A stretch of DNA of 24,512 nt from Phycisphaerae bacterium (GTDB taxonomy: Bacteria; Planctomycetota; Phycisphaerae; UBA1845; UTPLA1). Location: NCBI GenBank assembly GCA_016935885.1, contig JAFGQA010000439.1:1-24512 (forward strand), written 5' to 3'. A program made the translations under genes and the position numbers. Positions 21,709-24,512 of the stretch are shown piece by piece. The notes under the pieces were generated by a model. That model was not told the origin of the DNA. It ran no database searches and was given only the letters and a program-made list of their open reading frames with translations. The first letter of the stretch is position 1. Every line of letters starts with the position of its first letter.

Positions 21709-23178
21709 ATGCATCGGCGCGTGATGGGTAAGAGCAACAAGAACAACGGAGTGACGCCGCTTCGCGTTCCCCGTTCGTGGTCCGGCTCCGCACGGCTTTG
21801 CCTCGCGATTGGCGTCGGCGTTGTGATCTGGTGCGTGCCCGCCCCGGAGGGTGTTCGCGCGGAGGCGTGGCACCTGCTCGCCATCTTCGTGGCCACGATC
21901 GTCGGGATCGTCCTCGAGCCGCTGCCGATGGGCGCCGTGGCGATCCTCGGCATTGCCGCCACGACGCTGACCGGGACGCTGGCCGTCACAGAGGCGCTGA
22001 GCGGCTTCGCAAACCGCGTGATCTGGCTCGTCGTGATGGCGTTTTTCATCGCCAGGGGCTTCATCAAGACCGGCCTGGGGGCGAGAATCGCTTACGTCTT
22101 CATGCGGGTGCTCGGACGCAAGACGCTCGGCCTGGGCTACAGCATGATCGCGACGGACCTCGTTCTGGCTCCCGCCATTCCGAGCAACACGGCACGAGCG
22201 GGCGCCGTCGTCTTCCCGATTGTCAGGTCGGTGGCCGAGGCGTACGACAGCCGCCCTCACGATGGGACCGCCCGCCGCGTCGGCGCGTTTCTGATCGAGA
22301 GCTCCTTCCAGGGCAACCTGATCACGAGCGCCATGTTCCTGACCGCGATGGCGGCCAATCCGCTGGCGGCTCAACTGGCCGCGGATCTGGGCGTCGAGAT
22401 CACCTGGGCGCGCTGGGCCGTCGCCGCCGTCGTTCCCGGTCTCATCAGCCTGCTCGTCGTCCCCCTCGTGCTCTACAAGCTCTACCCGCCCCAAATCACG
22501 GAAACGCCGCGCGCGGCCGACATGGCCAGGAGCAAGCTTGCCGAAATGGGACGCATGAAGCGCGACGAGTGGATCATGCTGGGGACGTTTCTCCTGCTGC
22601 TGGCCCTGTGGATCTTCGGCAAACCGTTGCACGTCCACAGCACGGTCACCGCCATTGTCGGGCTGGGCGTGCTCCTTGTGACCGGCGTGCTGAGCTGGGA
22701 AGATGTGTTGAACGAGAAAGGTGCATGGAACACCTTCATCTGGCTCTCTGCGCTGGTGATGATGGCATCCTACCTGAGCAAGCTCGGCCTGATCCCGTGG
22801 TTCAGCGAGACGATCAGCGGCCACTTTCGGGGCGTCGGTTGGCTTCCCGCCTTCTTGGCGCTGAGCCTGATCTACTTTTACAGCCACTATTTCTTCGCGA
22901 GCAATACCGCGCACGTCAGTTCGATGTACGCGGCGTTCCTTGGCGTGGCGATTGCGGTCGGGGCGCCGCCGCTGTTGGCCGCGTTGGTCCTCGGCTTCTT
23001 CAGCAACCTGTTCAGCAGCATGACGCACTACAGCACGGGCCCGGCGCCGGTGCTGTTTGGAGCGGGGTACGTCAAGCTGAACGACTGGTGGAAGCTGGGC
23101 GCCGTCGTCAGCGTGGTGAACGTCACCATCTGGCTTGGAATCGGTGGACTGTGGTGGAAGATGATTGGCCTTTGGTAA
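21709..23178 (+). CDS. DASS-family anion transporter (dicarboxylate/2-oxoglutarate-malate translocator type)
   Basis: A 489-aa integral membrane protein with about 11-12 hydrophobic segments of the divalent anion:Na+ symporter family. Two SNT motifs mark the substrate/Na+ sites, IPSNTARAG and FASNTAHVSS. The stretch THYSTGPAPVLFGAGYV is typical of the citrate/2-oxoglutarate-malate (CitT/DiT1) branch. Likely substrates are C4-C6 di- or tricarboxylates, for example 2-oxoglutarate or succinate; an aromatic acid cannot be ruled out. In this operon it might supply the Kor substrate or remove pathway acids, which is inference. ATG 21709 follows GGCGGGG at 21692; an in-frame ATG at 21724 is an alternative. 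Confidence 0.87.
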   Translation: MHRRVMGKSNKNNGVTPLRVPRSWSGSARLCLAIGVGVVIWCVPAPEGVRAEAWHLLAIFVATIVGIVLEPLPMGAVAILGIAATTLTGTLAVTEALSGFANRVIWLVVMAFFIARGFIKTGLGARIAYVFMRVLGRKTLGLGYSMIATDLVLAPAIPSNTARAGAVVFPIVRSVAEAYDSRPHDGTARRVGAFLIESSFQGNLITSAMFLTAMAANPLAAQLAADLGVEITWARWAVAAVVPGLISLLVVPLVLYKLYPPQITETPRAADMARSKLAEMGRMKRDEWIMLGTFLLLLALWIFGKPLHVHSTVTAIVGLGVLLVTGVLSWEDVLNEKGAWNTFIWLSALVMMASYLSKLGLIPWFSETISGHFRGVGWLPAFLALSLIYFYSHYFFASNTAHVSSMYAAFLGVAIAVGAPPLLAALVLGFFSNLFSSMTHYSTGPAPVLFGAGYVKLNDWWKLGAVVSVVNVTIWLGIGGLWWKMIGLW

Positions 23179-23193
23179 CGAGGTGAAAGACGA

Positions 23194-24402
23194 ATGCCAG
23201 ATCAGCCTGAGGCCGACCTGCCGTTGAGCGGGATTCGGGTTCTTGACCTTTCCAGGATTCTCGCCGGCCCGTTCTGCACGATGATCCTCGGCGACCAGGG
23301 CGCCGAGGTGATCAAGGTGGAACGGCCCGGCGCTGGCGACGACACGCGCACGTGGGGGCCGCCCTTTGCCGGGGGCGAGAGCGCGTATTACCTCTGCTGC
23401 AACCGGAACAAGCGGTCGATCACCATCGATCTGAAGAACCCCCGCGGAGTGGAGCTCGTCAGGGAACTGGCCAAGGTCTCAGACGTCCTCGTCGAGAACT
23501 TCACGCCGGGTCTCATGAAGGGCTTCGGGCTGGACTACGAGGCGGTTCGAGAGCTGAACCCCCGCCTGGTCTACTGCTCGATCAGCGCGTACGGACAGGA
23601 CGGCCCCTACCGCGACCGGCCGGGCTACGACATGGTGCTCTCCGCCGTCGGGGGGCTCATGTGGATCACCGGCCCGCGAGGAGGAGAGCCCTGCAAAGTG
23701 GGCGTGGCGATCACCGATGTCGTCACGGGCGTCTATGCGTCGGGGGCCATCACGGCGGCCCTGCTGTGGCGCGAGCGCTCCGGGCGCGGGCAGTATGTCG
23801 ATTGCAGTCTGCTCGACGCCCAGGTCTCGGCCCTGGCCAACATCGCCAGCAATTGGCTGGTGGCCGGCAAGGAGGCACAGCGCTGGGGCACAGCCCACGA
23901 GTCGATCATTCCCTACCAGGTTTTCCGCACGAAGGACCGGCCCATCGCCATCGCCGTGGCGAACCAGAAGCTGTGGGTCAACTTCTGCAAGCTTGTGGGT
24001 CGGGAAGAATGGATCGACGATCCGCGGTTCGAGTCCAACCCCAAGCGGGTGGAGAACCGTGACGCGATCCTCCCGCTCGTCGCCGAAGTGATGGCCGAGA
24101 AGACGTGCGACGAGTGGGTAAAGTTGTTCGTGGAGGCGTCGATCCCCTGCGGCCCGGTCAACAACATGCAGAGCCTTTTCGCCGACCCGCAGGTCCTGCA
24201 CAGGGGCATGATTGCCGAGGTCCCCCACGCGACGATCGGCACGCTCCGCCTCGCGGGAATCCCCATCAAGTACTCCGAAACGCCGGGGACCGTCCGCCAT
24301 CCGCCCCCATTACTCGGTGAACATACGGACGAGATATTGACGGGCGTATTGGGATGTCCGCCGGAGAAGATCGAGGCACTGAGGAGGCAGGGCGTGGTTT
24401 AG
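23194..24402 (+). CDS. Family III (CaiB/BaiF) CoA-transferase
   Basis: A 402-aa CoA-transferase. The family opening LSGIRVLDLSRILAGPFCTMILGDQGAEVIKVE is followed by NRNKRSITIDLK, ENFTPG, and the catalytic aspartate D146 in RPGYDMVLSAVGGLM. VDCSLLDAQVSALANIASNWL and ASIPCGPVN also match. It would move CoA between acids, for example from succinyl-CoA made by Kor to an incoming aromatic or dicarboxylic acid, offering an ATP-saving activation route; the partner acids cannot be told from sequence. It starts 15 nt after the transporter stop with AGGTGA at 23181-23186, so the two genes form a pair. The final 110 nt of the window show no gene. Confidence 0.88.
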   Translation: MPDQPEADLPLSGIRVLDLSRILAGPFCTMILGDQGAEVIKVERPGAGDDTRTWGPPFAGGESAYYLCCNRNKRSITIDLKNPRGVELVRELAKVSDVLVENFTPGLMKGFGLDYEAVRELNPRLVYCSISAYGQDGPYRDRPGYDMVLSAVGGLMWITGPRGGEPCKVGVAITDVVTGVYASGAITAALLWRERSGRGQYVDCSLLDAQVSALANIASNWLVAGKEAQRWGTAHESIIPYQVFRTKDRPIAIAVANQKLWVNFCKLVGREEWIDDPRFESNPKRVENRDAILPLVAEVMAEKTCDEWVKLFVEASIPCGPVNNMQSLFADPQVLHRGMIAEVPHATIGTLRLAGIPIKYSETPGTVRHPPPLLGEHTDEILTGVLGCPPEKIEALRRQGVV

Positions 24403-24512
24403 AGCGTTTTAGGGTTGAGCGTGCGTGCTCCATTGACGCTTCCTTGTAACGTCGCCCCCCTGTGGCCGACGGGGATGACCAGTCTGCCGACGTTCCTCAA
24501 GGGTGAAGGCTG

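Noticed and set aside
21460..23028. Minus-strand open frame (522 codons) opposite the transporter
   Set aside because: Low-complexity, highly charged translation and antisense to a clean membrane protein with SNT motifs.
21777..23186. Plus-strand alternate frame (469 codons) over the transporter
   Set aside because: The product is Arg/Gly-rich without membrane segments or motifs. The other frame gives a complete DASS protein.

Overview
The window is one GC-rich, wholly plus-strand gene cluster for anaerobic degradation of aromatic compounds through benzoyl-CoA. Its core is an ATP-dependent (class I) benzoyl-CoA reductase of the bzd type. The arrangement bzdN-bzdO-bzdP-bzdQ-bzdM-bzdV is recognisable, with two small activase-type subunits (254 and 291 aa) instead of one large and one small. 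No rRNA, tRNA, CRISPR, transposase, regulator or convincing rho-independent terminator was seen. The host is an anaerobe, probably an uncultured environmental lineage. The dense short-period and palindromic repeats remind me of Planctomycetota-type genomes, but that assignment is an inference and nothing here proves it.

Layout: 1-225 repeats only. 226-2509 ring-processing enzymes, dch (dienoyl-CoA hydratase) and had (Zn alcohol dehydrogenase), with a four-helix-bundle gene between them. 2520-2977 a GxxExxY (PD-(D/E)XK-like) gene inside an inverted repeat. 2991-10395 a three-part acyl-CoA ligase fusion, a thiolase, and a 3-hydroxyacyl-CoA dehydrogenase/enoyl-CoA hydratase fusion (beta-oxidation of the opened ring). 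10418-14904 benzoyl-CoA reductase. 15019-18210 ferredoxin and flavin/FeS NAD(P)H oxidoreductase. 18234-21578 2-oxoglutarate:ferredoxin oxidoreductase (korD, A, B, C), split between korB and korC by a second four-helix-bundle gene in inverted repeats. 21709-24402 a DASS-family transporter and a family III CoA-transferase. 21579-21708 and 24403-24512 hold no gene or repeat that I can support.

How it fits together: an acid is activated to a CoA thioester, benzoyl-CoA is reduced to the dienoyl-CoA by BzdNOPQ with low-potential electrons from ferredoxin BzdM, Dch hydrates it, Had oxidises the alcohol, and thiolase plus the dehydrogenase/hydratase fusion carry out beta-oxidation after ring opening. 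KorDABC, and perhaps BzdV, would re-reduce ferredoxin using 2-oxoglutarate or NAD(P)H. A recognisable ring-opening hydrolase (oah/bamA/bzdY) is absent from the window.

The most unusual layer is the repeats. Every intercistronic gap longer than about 60 nt from dch to korC is filled by short-period (7- or 9-nt) tandem repeats arranged as inverted pairs, by a one-sided array, or by palindromic hairpins. Three inverted pairs enclose a small ORF (two four-helix-bundle proteins, one GxxExxY protein), and others look like empty versions. Several repeats have also entered the bzdV reading frame without breaking it.
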